Shown here one piece after another: positions 1-10,118 of a stretch of DNA of 38,630 nucleotides; position 1 is the stretch's first letter; every line of letters starts with the position of its first letter. Where the stretch lies: NCBI GenBank assembly GCA_037143575.1, contig JBAWYM010000011.1:1-38630 (forward strand), in the 5' to 3' direction. This stretch comes from JBAWYM01 sp037143575 (GTDB taxonomy: Bacteria > Patescibacteriota > Gracilibacteria > Peribacterales > Peribacteraceae). Both the position numbers and the translations under genes were made by a program. Under the pieces are notes generated by a model that had not been told where the DNA came from, did no database searches, and saw nothing but the letters and a program-made list of their open reading frames with translations.

Positions 1-2
1 GC

Positions 3-1418
3 AAAGGAAAGTCCGATACCGCCCTCAAGACCGCGGAGGCCGGATACCTCACGCGCCGTCTCGTCGATGCCGTGCAGGATATTCTCATCACGGAGGAAGA
101 TTGTGATTCGCAGGATGCCCACCTCGTTACGCGCAGGGAGTCCGAAGAAATCGGAGAGAAGTTCGAGAGCCGGCTCGCCGGTCGCACCCTGGCTCAGGAT
201 CTCGTCGTCAAGGGCAAGACGATCGCTGCCCGCGACACGGAGATCGATCCCACGCTCCTCAATACCATCATCGTCAGCAAGATTGATGACGTACCGGTGC
301 GTTCCGTGATGACCTGCAAGACCCTCAAGGGGATCTGCAAGAAGTGTTACGGCCGCGACCTCGGAGACAACAAGACCGTGAAGATCGGCACCCCCGTGGG
401 AATCATCGCCGCGCAGTCCATCGGAGAGCCGGGTACCCAGCTCACAATGCGCACCTTCCACATGGGTGGAGTCGCAGAAGGATCGGACATCACCCAGGGT
501 CTCACCCGCGTGGAGGAGCTCTTCGAGGCACGCTCCCCCCGCACCCCCGCCGTTCTCGCGGACATTGCCGGACAGGTCAAAGTGACCCATCAGGGTGGCA
601 AGACGCAGGTGCACATTCTGGCCCGGGAGCTCGGAGAAGACACGTACCGCATTCCCGCCGGCCACGAGATTTCTGTGAAGAAAGGACAGACGGTGAAGGA
701 GCGCACGGTCCTCGCACGTTCCGTGATGGATCGCTCCACGGTGAAGGCGACCGTTTCCGGCAAGGTCTCGCATGCGGAGGGCGGAGTGGTCCGCGTCCGC
801 CATGCCGAGATTCAGGAACGCACCTATGAATTCCGACCGCGTGAGACGCTCTGCGTGCGCAATCTCGATATGATTCAGGTGGGTGATCCCATCAATATCG
901 GTCACTTCAACCTCCACGAGCTCCTCGATAAGAAGGGGATGTACGCAGTGCAGAAGTACGTCGTGCAGGAAGTGCAGAAGATCTACGCGTCTCAGGGGCA
1001 GACCATCAATGACAAGCACTTGGAAATCATCGTGAAGAAGATGTTCAGCAAGGTCCGCATCCTCGACAACGGCGATTCTCATCTGCTCCCCGGTGATACC
1101 GTCGACATTTGCGAGGTGCACATGGAGAACACGCGCATTGCCAAGGAAACCAAGAGCAAGGGCAAGATCGTGACCTTCGAATGTCTGCTCCTCGGTATTA
1201 CCCGCGCCGCTCTCGCTACGGAATCGTGGCTCGCCGGAGCATCGTTCCAGGAAACCATCCGCGTCCTCGTGGAAGCGGCCACTACCCGCCGCATCGATAA
1301 CCTCCAGGATCTCAAGGCGAACGTGATCATCGGGCGCCTGATTCCCACGAGCGAGGTCTACCGTAAGCGCTTCCTCGGAGAGCAGGCAGGAGAGGAGAAG
1401 AGCGAGGAGGATGAGTAG
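3..1418 (+). CDS. rpoC: DNA-directed RNA polymerase subunit beta', C-terminal part (5' end outside window)
   Basis: Catalytic large subunit of RNA polymerase. The frame is open from the first base of the window, so only the last ~470 residues are present. Visible landmarks are the SGYLTRR-like segment (here AGYLTRRLVD), the second zinc-binding site (DC, then CKTLKGICKKCYG), and the bridge-helix/trigger-loop region (GIIAAQSIGEPGTQLTMR followed by TFHMGGVA). The C-terminal Ala-Thr-rich helix with SWLAGASFQETIRVL and the GRLIPT motif are complete. It ends in an acidic tail with a TAG stop that is itself the first three bases of a large palindromic repeat. rpoB should lie upstream. Identification is secure. 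Confidence 0.98.
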   Translation, partial: KGKSDTALKTAEAGYLTRRLVDAVQDILITEEDCDSQDAHLVTRRESEEIGEKFESRLAGRTLAQDLVVKGKTIAARDTEIDPTLLNTIIVSKIDDVPVRSVMTCKTLKGICKKCYGRDLGDNKTVKIGTPVGIIAAQSIGEPGTQLTMRTFHMGGVAEGSDITQGLTRVEELFEARSPRTPAVLADIAGQVKVTHQGGKTQVHILARELGEDTYRIPAGHEISVKKGQTVKERTVLARSVMDRSTVKATVSGKVSHAEGGVVRVRHAEIQERTYEFRPRETLCVRNLDMIQVGDPINIGHFNLHELLDKKGMYAVQKYVVQEVQKIYASQGQTINDKHLEIIVKKMFSKVRILDNGDSHLLPGDTVDICEVHMENTRIAKETKSKGKIVTFECLLLGITRAALATESWLAGASFQETIRVLVEAATTRRIDNLQDLKANVIIGRLIPTSEVYRKRFLGEQAGEEKSEEDE

Positions 1419-1541
1419 CTTATTAGGTTGTAGCTTTTTAGCTTCTTAGGTCCCTGCTCGCACTTCTCCTTACGATTATCGCCGAATTTCCGTCAATCCT
1501 AAAAAGCTAATCAGCTAAGAAGCTAACCAGCTAATAAGCTA
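1416..1541. repeat. AGCT-type imperfect palindrome between rpoC and rpsL
   Basis: The outer arms TAGCTTATTAG (1416-1426) and CTAATAAGCTA (1531-1541) are perfect inverted complements. Inside them, several spaced AGCTT/AAGCT units (1430-1450 and 1498-1530) can also pair. The left arm includes the rpoC stop codon. The left half, 1416-1450, recurs in inverted orientation at 2097-2131 after rpsL. Confidence 0.8.
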
Positions 1542-1547
1542 AATCCG

Positions 1548-1576
1548 TTGACTTCACCCGTATTCCCCACTAGCCT
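1548..1576 (+). promoter_or_regulatory. Predicted sigma70-type promoter of rpsL
   Basis: TTGACT at 1548-1553, 17-bp spacer, TAGCCT at 1571-1576. Transcription would start near 1583, about 10 nt before the rpsL ATG, giving a very short leader. The -10 match is moderate. Confidence 0.45.
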
Positions 1577-1592
1577 TTCCCGGCTTACAACT

Positions 1593-2015
1593 ATGCCAAC
1601 TATCAATCAGCTGATCCGCAGGCCCCGCGTTACCAAAAAGTGGAAGTCCAGTGCGCCCGCTCTCCAGTACACCTGGAACGCTCTCACGATGCGCGCCGTT
1701 CCGCTCCCGAAGGGGGCACCTTTCAAGCGTGGCGTGTGTATCAAAGTCACGACGATGACACCGAAGAAGCCGAACTCCGCGCTCCGCAAGATTGCCCGCA
1801 TTCGCCTCACCAATGGCCACGAAGTGAAGGCCTACATCATGGGTGAGGGCCATAACCTCCAGGAACACTCCGTCGTCCTCGTCCGCGGTGGCCGCGTGAA
1901 AGACCTTCCGGGTGTGCGTTACCACATCGTCCGCGGCATCCTCGACACCGAAGGGGTGCAGGGACGCAGGCAGGGACGCAGCCGCTACGGAGCCAAGAAG
2001 CCGAAAGGCAAGTAG
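1593..2015 (+). CDS. rpsL: 30S ribosomal protein S12
   Basis: Decoding-centre protein of the small subunit. The start is set at MPTINQLIRR (1593), the conserved N-terminus; the frame extends 15 codons further upstream but that stretch has no family similarity and overlaps the predicted promoter. The 140 residues include the ~13-residue insert before KRGVC that is seen in Gram-positive-type S12. The streptomycin-relevant lysines are both wild type (TPKKPNSALRK and GGRVKDLPG), with the aspartate of RVKDLPG present. There is no Shine-Dalgarno upstream. Gene order rpoC-rpsL-rpsG is the classic one, but both gaps are filled with palindromic repeats. Confidence 0.98.
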   Translation: MPTINQLIRRPRVTKKWKSSAPALQYTWNALTMRAVPLPKGAPFKRGVCIKVTTMTPKKPNSALRKIARIRLTNGHEVKAYIMGEGHNLQEHSVVLVRGGRVKDLPGVRYHIVRGILDTEGVQGRRQGRSRYGAKKPKGK

Positions 2016-2131
2016 CTTGTAGCTTCTTAGCTAGTTAGCTTATTAGGTTTTCAATCTTCACTTTCCCTCACGTTCTTTCCTCTCGTTCTTTCGCCCCTAA
2101 GAAGCTAAAAAGCTACAACCTCATAAGCTTC
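2013..2131. repeat. AGCT-type imperfect palindrome between rpsL and rpsG
   Basis: Starts at the rpsL TAG stop. The left arm 2013-2049 and right arm 2097-2131 consist of AGCTT/AAGCT units separated by ~47 bp. The reverse complement of the right arm matches the left arm of the rpoC-rpsL palindrome (1416-1450) almost base for base, so rpsL is bracketed by inverted copies of one sequence. Confidence 0.8.
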
Positions 2132-2155
2132 TCCCTATCTCCTCAATCTCCACCC

Positions 2156-2608
2156 ATGCCAAAGCCAGTTAAGCCTTACATCCCCCAAGGTTCCGATCCT
2201 CTCATCGAGAAGTTCATTTGCTGTCTCATGCATTCGGGCAAGAAGTCCATTGCGCGCCGTGTCTTCTGGGATGCCATCGAGATCGTGAAGACCCGCACCA
2301 AGGATGCGCCGCTGGAGGTTTTCCAGAAGGCTCTCTTGAATGCCACGCCTCTCCTGGAGGTTCGCCCCAAGCGTGTGGGTGGTTCCGTCTATCAGGTGCC
2401 GGTGGAAGTCACCCCCAAGCGTCAGCTTTCCCTCAGTATTCGCTGGATGATTGGTGGAGCACGCGCACGCAAGGGTATCCCCATGGCGCAGCGTCTGGGA
2501 CTGGAGTTCCTCGATGCGTCTGCAGGGCAGGGGAGTGCGGTGAAGAAGAAGGAAGATGTGCTGAAGATGGCGCAGGCCAATAAGGCGTTCGCACATTTGG
2601 CAAAGTAG
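2156..2608 (+). CDS. rpsG: 30S ribosomal protein S7
   Basis: Primary 16S rRNA-binding protein that nucleates assembly of the 30S head. 150 residues, close to the usual ~156. Recognised by DPLIEKFICCLMHSGKKS, the central RPKRVGGSVYQVPVEV motif and the IRWMIGGARARKG segment. The start follows a C/T-rich tract without Shine-Dalgarno. It is probably co-transcribed with rpsL. fusA, which normally follows, is displaced by about 5.4 kb. Confidence 0.97.
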   Translation: MPKPVKPYIPQGSDPLIEKFICCLMHSGKKSIARRVFWDAIEIVKTRTKDAPLEVFQKALLNATPLLEVRPKRVGGSVYQVPVEVTPKRQLSLSIRWMIGGARARKGIPMAQRLGLEFLDASAGQGSAVKKKEDVLKMAQANKAFAHLAK

Positions 2609-2626
2609 TCGAATAAGCGAGTGTAT

Positions 2627-2708
2627 GAGGATTGAAAGGAAGGAAAGGATGGAAATGATTGAAAGGTTCTTTTTCATCCTTTGATTCCTTTCCTTCTTTT
2701 GCATCCTC
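2627..2708. repeat. Purine/pyrimidine-rich palindrome downstream of rpsG
   Basis: A GGA-rich left arm (2627-2665) is complementary to the TCC-rich right arm (2674-2708), with a short T-rich loop. It could act as a transcript-end hairpin for rpsL-rpsG. Its sequence differs from the AGCT family but the architecture (short-period units in a long imperfect hairpin) is the same. Confidence 0.65.
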
Positions 2709-2729
2709 CAGTCGCACGGCGTGCGCATC

Positions 2730-2769
2730 TTGACTCTGGGTAATGGCTGTAATACACTTGTAATACACT
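2730..2769 (+). promoter_or_regulatory. Promoter with 11-bp direct repeats upstream of the toxin-antitoxin pair
   Basis: TTGACT at 2730-2735, 17-bp spacer, TACACT at 2753-2758. The decamer GTAATACACT occurs at 2749-2758 and again at 2760-2769, an 11-bp period covering the -10 region. One helical turn between repeats on a promoter is the usual geometry of a ribbon-helix-helix autoregulatory operator. Binding is inferred, not shown. Confidence 0.55.
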
Positions 2770-2782
2770 CCTCCTTTTTCCT

Positions 2783-3025
2783 ATGCGCTCCGTCCTCAGC
2801 ATTTCCATTCCCCCGAAGAAACTGGCTGCTTTGAAGAAGCGGGCGAAGAGCCAGGGGCTGACGGTGAGCGCCTATTTCCTTCGGTTCGTGGAGGAAGAAG
2901 AGCATTTGATCTCTGAGGAGGAATTGCTGGAGGATATCCGACAGAGCGAGAAAGATTTCAAAGCGGGGAGGTACACCGTTATCGGTCCGAATGATCGCAT
3001 CGAAGACTTTCTTCCAGTGAAATGA
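2783..3025 (+). CDS. Ribbon-helix-helix-like antitoxin
   Basis: 80 residues. The N-terminus (RSVLSISIPPKKLAALKKRA, then SQGLTVSAYFLRFVEEEE) has the strand-helix-helix pattern of CopG/RelB-like antitoxins: alternating hydrophobic residues in the beta strand, a lysine-rich first helix, and an S/T-x-S-x-Y/F second helix. The acidic C-terminal tail would wrap the toxin. It overlaps the downstream toxin start by ATGA (3022-3025), typical of translationally coupled type II pairs. The direct repeats over its promoter fit autorepression. Exact subfamily not assigned. Confidence 0.75.
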   Translation: MRSVLSISIPPKKLAALKKRAKSQGLTVSAYFLRFVEEEEHLISEEELLEDIRQSEKDFKAGRYTVIGPNDRIEDFLPVK

Positions 3026-3294
3026 TGCATGTGCAGTACATCAACTTCACTTCGAATTTTCTGAAAAGATGGAATGCGTTATCGGGGGAGACTCAACATC
3101 GTTCACAAAAAGCCATCGATCTCTTTCGTGGCAATCCTTTTCATCCATCTCTCCGGCTGCATCGGCTCAAGGGAAAGATGCGGATCTACTGGAGTATTTC
3201 TATAGATAGCAAGAACAGGATCGTTTTTCGTCTGGACGGGGAGACGGCGTTTTTCACCTCCATCGGTTCCCATGCCATCTACGAGAAACCGTGA
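3022..3294 (+). CDS. RelE/YafQ-family mRNA interferase toxin
   Basis: 90 residues, the usual size for RelE-fold ribosome-dependent RNases. Family signature: F-x-NPFHPSLRLHRLKGKMR (compare the F..NP..p.L..H.LkGk pattern), a WSISIDSKNRIVF strand, and the terminal IGSHAIY, equivalent to the IGtHd.vY motif. Two consecutive ATG codons are present; the first overlaps the antitoxin stop. It sits between rpsG and a converging gene, so the module appears inserted in the former str operon. Intact and probably functional. Confidence 0.85.
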   Translation: MMHVQYINFTSNFLKRWNALSGETQHRSQKAIDLFRGNPFHPSLRLHRLKGKMRIYWSISIDSKNRIVFRLDGETAFFTSIGSHAIYEKP

Positions 3295-3316
3295 GGACGA
3301 TATGTTTCTGCGAAGC

Positions 3317-3354
3317 GTTCGTTAACCGGCGGTTTAAACCGCCGGTTAACGAAC
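3317..3354. repeat. Perfect 38-bp palindrome between convergent genes
   Basis: The arm GTTCGTTAACCGGCGGTTT is followed immediately by its exact reverse complement, centred on TTTAAA. It lies 22 bp after the toxin stop and abuts the stop codon of the converging DUF1624 gene. It has no T-tract, so it is not a canonical intrinsic terminator, though the hairpin could serve both strands. Confidence 0.9.
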
Positions 3355-4067
3355 TACGGCTTCCCTAAAGCAACGTGCATGATCACCATGAGAATAGGTT
3401 GATGCACCAGATAGATGAGGAGTGAATGTCTTCCCGGTTTCGCAAAAATGCGCGTCAACCGTGTTTCCGGAATGTGTCTTTGTAACATACCTCTGCGGTA
3501 GAGAAGATTCCCGATGGCAATACCGAGAAGAATTGCCGAGAGCCACGGGAAGAGCGGGAAGTAGTCTGCTGAGGCAAAATATGGTGTCCGGAAGCCAAAA
3601 AGAAGAAGGAAAGGCGAAGCGGTGGACATTGCATTGGTCCATTGCCCAAGAGCGAAAACAATGCCGGCCAGAAGGACATTCCATTCCTTCAGCGGCAGGA
3701 AGAGGGGAATGAGAATGAGGGAAACGCCGATGAGGTGAAGAATGCCGAAGCGGATCCACTCAGAACCAAGGAACGGATAGGTTGCGATGGAAACGAGCAT
3801 TCCGCAGCCGAAAACGATGAGGCCGCGTTTGAGGAAAAATCGGGAAGAATCTGTCACCTTTGTCACGCGTTCTTCCATGCGCTGATGCGCGAGGACGGCG
3901 CTGATGCCGACGATCAGGAGGAAGAGATTGGCGGTGATGCGCTCGAGGATCAGCCAAGAACCCTGCTGAATATCGATGGACCAGCCGGCGAAAGCCGAGA
4001 GGTCGTAGGCACCGTGGTAGATCACCATGAGCACGATCGCGAGCGACCGGAGGAGGTCGATTTCCAT
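3354..4067 (-). CDS. DUF1624 / HGSNAT-like membrane protein (putative acyltransferase)
   Basis: Integral membrane protein of the heparan-alpha-glucosaminide N-acetyltransferase-like family. The start at 4067 gives 237 residues beginning MEIDLLRSLAIVLMVIYHGA, the conserved N-terminal helix with its YH motif; the frame can extend to 4184 but the extra 39 residues look unrelated. Around seven hydrophobic helices are visible. The end, HSLLIYLVHQPILM, is the typical final helix with its conserved H-x-P. The family transfers acyl groups across a membrane onto sugars; the substrate here is unknown and a cell-envelope glycan is a guess. It is transcribed divergently from the large surface protein. 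Confidence 0.8.
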   Translation of the reverse strand: MEIDLLRSLAIVLMVIYHGAYDLSAFAGWSIDIQQGSWLILERITANLFLLIVGISAVLAHQRMEERVTKVTDSSRFFLKRGLIVFGCGMLVSIATYPFLGSEWIRFGILHLIGVSLILIPLFLPLKEWNVLLAGIVFALGQWTNAMSTASPFLLLFGFRTPYFASADYFPLFPWLSAILLGIAIGNLLYRRGMLQRHIPETRLTRIFAKPGRHSLLIYLVHQPILMVIMHVALGKP

Positions 4068-4299
4068 GAATCGACGATGATGGGAAATGAGTGATTGTTC
4101 GGTGGTCACATCCTGAGGATACGATGAATCCCATGGCGGAGAAAGCAGGGTAAAGTCAATATTCTGTACAAATAAAGTATACAATTATTATCTCTCACAA
4201 TAGACAAATAGCAGGTAAACATGCTATTGAGTGCAAATAATAGTAGACATATCAGAAGATCCTGTTAACCTGTTCTGGATTATTCCCCATCAAATCATT
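4068..4299. other. AT-rich divergent intergenic region
   Basis: 232 bp between divergent starts. The part from 4150 to 4260 is markedly AT-rich compared with its surroundings and must carry promoters for both genes. It contains TGTACAAATAAAGTATACA (4164-4182), with TGTA/TATACA ends that could be an operator or part of a -10. No promoter could be assigned with confidence. Confidence 0.4.
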
Positions 4300-7200
4300 A
4301 TGACAAATGTCAATCTTCGCGGAATTGCTTCTCTTTTTGTGTTCATCATGGTCACAGGATTCTGCGCACCGCTTGCAGCCATCGCTGCTCCGATACCCGC
4401 GCTTGATGCATCGTGTGTGAGTGTCACTGCTCCTGCAATCGTGAAGCCCGGAGCTGTATTCATGGGGTATGTCACGGTCAAGAACACGGGGACAACGCGC
4501 TGGAGTTCGTCGCAGCAGTATCTGACTTCGCTGACGAAACATTGGAGTATTTCTAAGGTCAATCTCATCTCGCTCGTATCACAGGGCCAGAAATTCAAGT
4601 TTTCCATTGGTGCCATTGCACCGACGTCTTCCGGTATATACGCATTTAGTTGGAGAATGAGCGATCGCAACGGAAAGCTCTTCGGAGCGACGTGCAGCGC
4701 ATCTGTCATCGTGCAGGCACCGGAGGCGAAGGTTGTCAGCCGGTTCGCGTTCTACAACAACTCTGCATTCGATCCCGTTTCCAAGGGTGATTCCGCTGCC
4801 ATCGCGACAGATAAGAAGCCTCTCTTCAATGATCAGATTGCTACGTTCGTAAATTACACAAGCTATTCCAAGGGAATCAACGGCATCATTATCGATATTC
4901 AGAACCTTACGACGAAGGGGCAACTGAGTCCCTATGCTGATTTCGCATTCCGTGTCGGTAATGACAATAACGTTTCCGCTTGGCCTACTGTTGCGGTTCC
5001 GTCCATTTATATTCTTCGAGGTTTCGGTGTGAGTTCCTCCGATCGCGTGTTCATGACGTGGCCGGATAATCTTATCGAGAAGCAATGGCTGCAGGTGACA
5101 GTGAAGGCGACGGCGAATACAGGACTCAAGGCAGATGATATCTTCTACTTCGGTAATGCTGTCGGAGAAATCGGTAATAGTACACTCAATGCCTTTGTCG
5201 ATGGTTCTGATTTTTCTGGAGCACGTGATTATCGGACGCTGAATGCTTCCATAACGAACAAGTACGACTTCAATCGTGACGGTAAGGTTAATACGACCGA
5301 TATGAGCATTACTTCCGCAAACGTGACGAATTCCCAAACTGCTCTAAAGCTTCTGAATCTGAAAGCGCCGATTGCACTGAGTGCAGATCTTTCGCTCACA
5401 AAGCAAGGCCCCGCAACGGTCATGAGCGGTACGGGATTTGCATACACCGTGAAAGTGACGAACCTCGGTCCGCATACGGCTGAAAATGTCAAAGTTACGG
5501 ATACGTTCCCGGCAGGGCTTCAGTACATGGGATCTTCCCTCGGAGATGCTTGTACCGCGTCAGGTAATTCGATCATCTGTAATGCAGGATCCCTGATTGC
5601 AAAAGGCCAGACGATCATTTCCTTGTCATTCATGGCGCCAGCCGTTGCTTGCGGCACCAGCCTCAAGAACGTCGCCAGTGTTGCCAGCACGACAGCCGAT
5701 CCTATTCTCGCGAACAATTCCAATGTATCCAGTCCAGTCATCACGAAGGTCTTGTGTGCGGATCTCACAATTTCTCAGCCTGTCCTGAGCAACGATGTAC
5801 CGGTGACGTGCGGTGGGAATATCAAGTTTCTTCAGACGCCAACTTTCGTGTCCGGCAAAGCAGCCGATGTTTCCGGCGTGACCGTCTACGCGAATATCCC
5901 GCAGTTGTCCGACGGCACGGCACTCAGTTTCAATCTGACGTTCTCCAGTGATACCTGCAATCTCGTCACGGAGAAACTTCCAGGCTCAACTATCCCTGAG
6001 TCAGTCGTCAAGTGTACGAACCTCCCGCTGGGCCAGCCCGTGGAAATCGCCTATGCCATTCCGGCCAAAGTACAGGATCAAGCGGTCTTCGGTTACCACA
6101 CCTTCGTCACTTCTTCCCTGCCTGATCCAGTCATGGGTAACAACGCAGGTGATGTGCATAGCACGACGGTGAGCTGCAAGGCCCCTCGACAGCTCGGTGA
6201 TGTGAACAATGACGGCTTGATCGATGCACTCGACCTCGACCTCATCGCGAAGCACATCAACGGCATTGCACAGATCCCAGCCGCAGATCTTCCGTATGCT
6301 GATGTCCAGCGATGGGAAGAGGATGTCGCACCTCTCACGATCACCAAGGGTGATTATTACCTTGTGAGGGGGAAAATCCGTGGAGTAGTCACGCTCCCGG
6401 ATCTTTACGGTGATGTTCAGCAAGATCAGTACAACTTGGTCGAAGCACTCGATGCCCAGCGCATTCAGAGGTATCTCTTAGGACTCATGACGTTTTCACC
6501 ACGCCAATTGTACGTCGGTGATGTGGATGTCGATGGCATAATTACAGACAAGGATGTTCAGCTTGTCCTGAAGAACTCCGTTGCTTTGATCACAGAACTG
6601 CCCGTGACCTGTGGTAATAGTATCCTAGAGAACGGTACGAATGATCAGCCGAACTGGGGTGAGCAATGCGACGACGGCAACACGGAGAATGGCGATGGGT
6701 GTAGCTCAATGTGTACGATCGAGCAGCCTGTTTGCGATCCTTCCACATTTTCTGCTGCGGTGACTTCCTATGTCAATCGTGGGTTCGTCACAGCCGCTAA
6801 TGCATGCACTCTTCTGGGAACGACCGCCTCTCGTCAGGAATTCATTCGCTTCCTGGTCGAAATCAATGGCGGCATCTTGAATCCTGTGCCTGCCCAGCCG
6901 AGCTTTGATGATGTTCCCGTTTCCTCTCCGTATTTCCGTTATGTCGAAGAAGCTGCGAAGGAACGCTGGGCCACCGGAGATGGCGGATGCCTGGGAACGC
7001 ATCCCTGCACTTTCCGTCCGCTCGATGTGGTGAAGCGATCTGAATTCGCGGTTATGGCTCAGCAGGCATTTCGTCTTGAAGGCAGTTTACTCGCTCCCGG
7101 TGCAGCGGATAATCCTGCTGGTTCTGCCTATCATGATGATGTCCAGAGAATGATCGATGCTTGTGCGTTCTCAGTGGATAGCGAAAATAGCGTCTTTCCA

Positions 7201-7809
7201 GAAAGCTCCATGACATGGGAAAAGATGCTCGAAGCCTTCTTTCATATTGATCGTGGTGATGAGTGGGGAGTGCAATGTACTAACCCGGGCAATTCTTTTC
7301 CCGTCTGCGACAACGGCACCATCGAAATAGGAGAGCAGTGCGACGATGGTAATATCGTGAACGGCGACGGGTGCAGTGCAACGTGCCAATCCGAAGCTCG
7401 TACAATTTCTCCGATGGTGTTCCAAGACATTCAATCTCTGACGAGCGTCGATCCCGCCGATACTGCCAATATTGGCTTTGGCGTAACGGAAGTGAGTGGC
7501 CAATACAATCTGGGTGGTTACGACCGTGGAAATTGGATTGAGGGAAGGATTGTGGATACATCAGGTGCAGTTTGGGTCGAAGTCAACTGGAATACTTCCA
7601 AGGAGATTGATATTGCCCTCAAGGATGAGGCAGGCATTGCACACATGATCTATCTGCCTCAAACAACCTATGGCAATGATCCTCAGTTCTTCTGGATCGC
7701 TTCTGACGGTTCTAGCTACTACACCCGTCGTTCACATGATCGCGGTTGGCCCGATCTCACGAGCGATCAGGCTCTGTGGGAGGCACATTTAGCCAGAAAA
7801 GCGCCGTAA
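4300..7809 (+). CDS. Secreted mosaic surface protein (Ig-like, dockerin-like, DUF11, DUF4215 and SLH-like modules)
   Basis: 1169 residues. The start at 4300 is chosen because MTNVNLRGIASLFVFIMVTG begins a clear signal peptide ending near residue 30; a GTG further upstream adds only non-signal sequence. Order of modules: Ig/NBR1-like domain (~38-142); a domain with FYFGNAVGE recalling dockerin-bearing planctomycete proteins, ending in an EF-hand-like DFNRDGKVNTTD (~145-350); two DUF11-like repeats (~360-480 and 485-625); dockerin-like segment with DVNNDGLIDALDLDLI (~630-760); DUF4215 cysteine-rich repeat, GEQCDDGNTENGDGCSSMC (~770-808); SLH-like region (~810-995); second DUF4215, GEQCDDGNIVNGDGCSATC (~1001-1038); unassigned C-terminus. 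A cell-surface adhesion or scaffold role is likely; the ligand is unknown. Confidence 0.85.
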   Translation: MTNVNLRGIASLFVFIMVTGFCAPLAAIAAPIPALDASCVSVTAPAIVKPGAVFMGYVTVKNTGTTRWSSSQQYLTSLTKHWSISKVNLISLVSQGQKFKFSIGAIAPTSSGIYAFSWRMSDRNGKLFGATCSASVIVQAPEAKVVSRFAFYNNSAFDPVSKGDSAAIATDKKPLFNDQIATFVNYTSYSKGINGIIIDIQNLTTKGQLSPYADFAFRVGNDNNVSAWPTVAVPSIYILRGFGVSSSDRVFMTWPDNLIEKQWLQVTVKATANTGLKADDIFYFGNAVGEIGNSTLNAFVDGSDFSGARDYRTLNASITNKYDFNRDGKVNTTDMSITSANVTNSQTALKLLNLKAPIALSADLSLTKQGPATVMSGTGFAYTVKVTNLGPHTAENVKVTDTFPAGLQYMGSSLGDACTASGNSIICNAGSLIAKGQTIISLSFMAPAVACGTSLKNVASVASTTADPILANNSNVSSPVITKVLCADLTISQPVLSNDVPVTCGGNIKFLQTPTFVSGKAADVSGVTVYANIPQLSDGTALSFNLTFSSDTCNLVTEKLPGSTIPESVVKCTNLPLGQPVEIAYAIPAKVQDQAVFGYHTFVTSSLPDPVMGNNAGDVHSTTVSCKAPRQLGDVNNDGLIDALDLDLIAKHINGIAQIPAADLPYADVQRWEEDVAPLTITKGDYYLVRGKIRGVVTLPDLYGDVQQDQYNLVEALDAQRIQRYLLGLMTFSPRQLYVGDVDVDGIITDKDVQLVLKNSVALITELPVTCGNSILENGTNDQPNWGEQCDDGNTENGDGCSSMCTIEQPVCDPSTFSAAVTSYVNRGFVTAANACTLLGTTASRQEFIRFLVEINGGILNPVPAQPSFDDVPVSSPYFRYVEEAAKERWATGDGGCLGTHPCTFRPLDVVKRSEFAVMAQQAFRLEGSLLAPGAADNPAGSAYHDDVQRMIDACAFSVDSENSVFPESSMTWEKMLEAFFHIDRGDEWGVQCTNPGNSFPVCDNGTIEIGEQCDDGNIVNGDGCSATCQSEARTISPMVFQDIQSLTSVDPADTANIGFGVTEVSGQYNLGGYDRGNWIEGRIVDTSGAVWVEVNWNTSKEIDIALKDEAGIAHMIYLPQTTYGNDPQFFWIASDGSSYYTRRSHDRGWPDLTSDQALWEAHLARKAP

Positions 7810-7833
7810 TTCTTTCTGAGAATATTCGAAGTG

Positions 7834-7862
7834 AAATGCCCTGCATGTGCGGGGCATTTTCT
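7834..7862 (+). terminator. Rho-independent terminator of the surface-protein gene
   Basis: The stem AAATGCCC (7834-7841) pairs with GGGCATTT (7852-7859), followed by a short T-run. It lies 25 bp after the stop codon and separates the surface gene from the fusA promoter. Confidence 0.7.
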
Positions 7863-7890
7863 TGCCGCGTTCAATAACATCTCAATCCGT

Positions 7891-7919
7891 TTGCGTCCCT
7901 TGGCCTGTTTCCCTATAGT
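7891..7919 (+). promoter_or_regulatory. Predicted sigma70-type promoter of fusA
   Basis: TTGCGT at 7891-7896, 17-bp spacer, TATAGT at 7914-7919; predicted start near 7926, leaving a ~56-nt leader. Together with the terminator just upstream it makes fusA an independent transcription unit. Confidence 0.6.
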
Positions 7920-7981
7920 TCCCGCGCAGTTTTTCCGGATGCACGTCATCCGATTCCAAACCTCTTACACCTCCCCACACC

Positions 7982-10084
<2,103 letters not shown>

Positions 10085-10118
10085 TCATGACCGTGAGGAT
10101 GTTCGCCATGTTGCCGCT

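Noticed and set aside
2135..2905. 256-codon minus-strand ORF antisense to rpsG
   Set aside because: It runs opposite a clear ribosomal protein gene and through the palindrome, with no recognisable domain; its length follows from rpsG codon usage.
4231..4299. GTG start 23 codons upstream for the surface protein
   Set aside because: It would place non-signal residues before a good signal peptide; the ATG at 4300 fits secretion.
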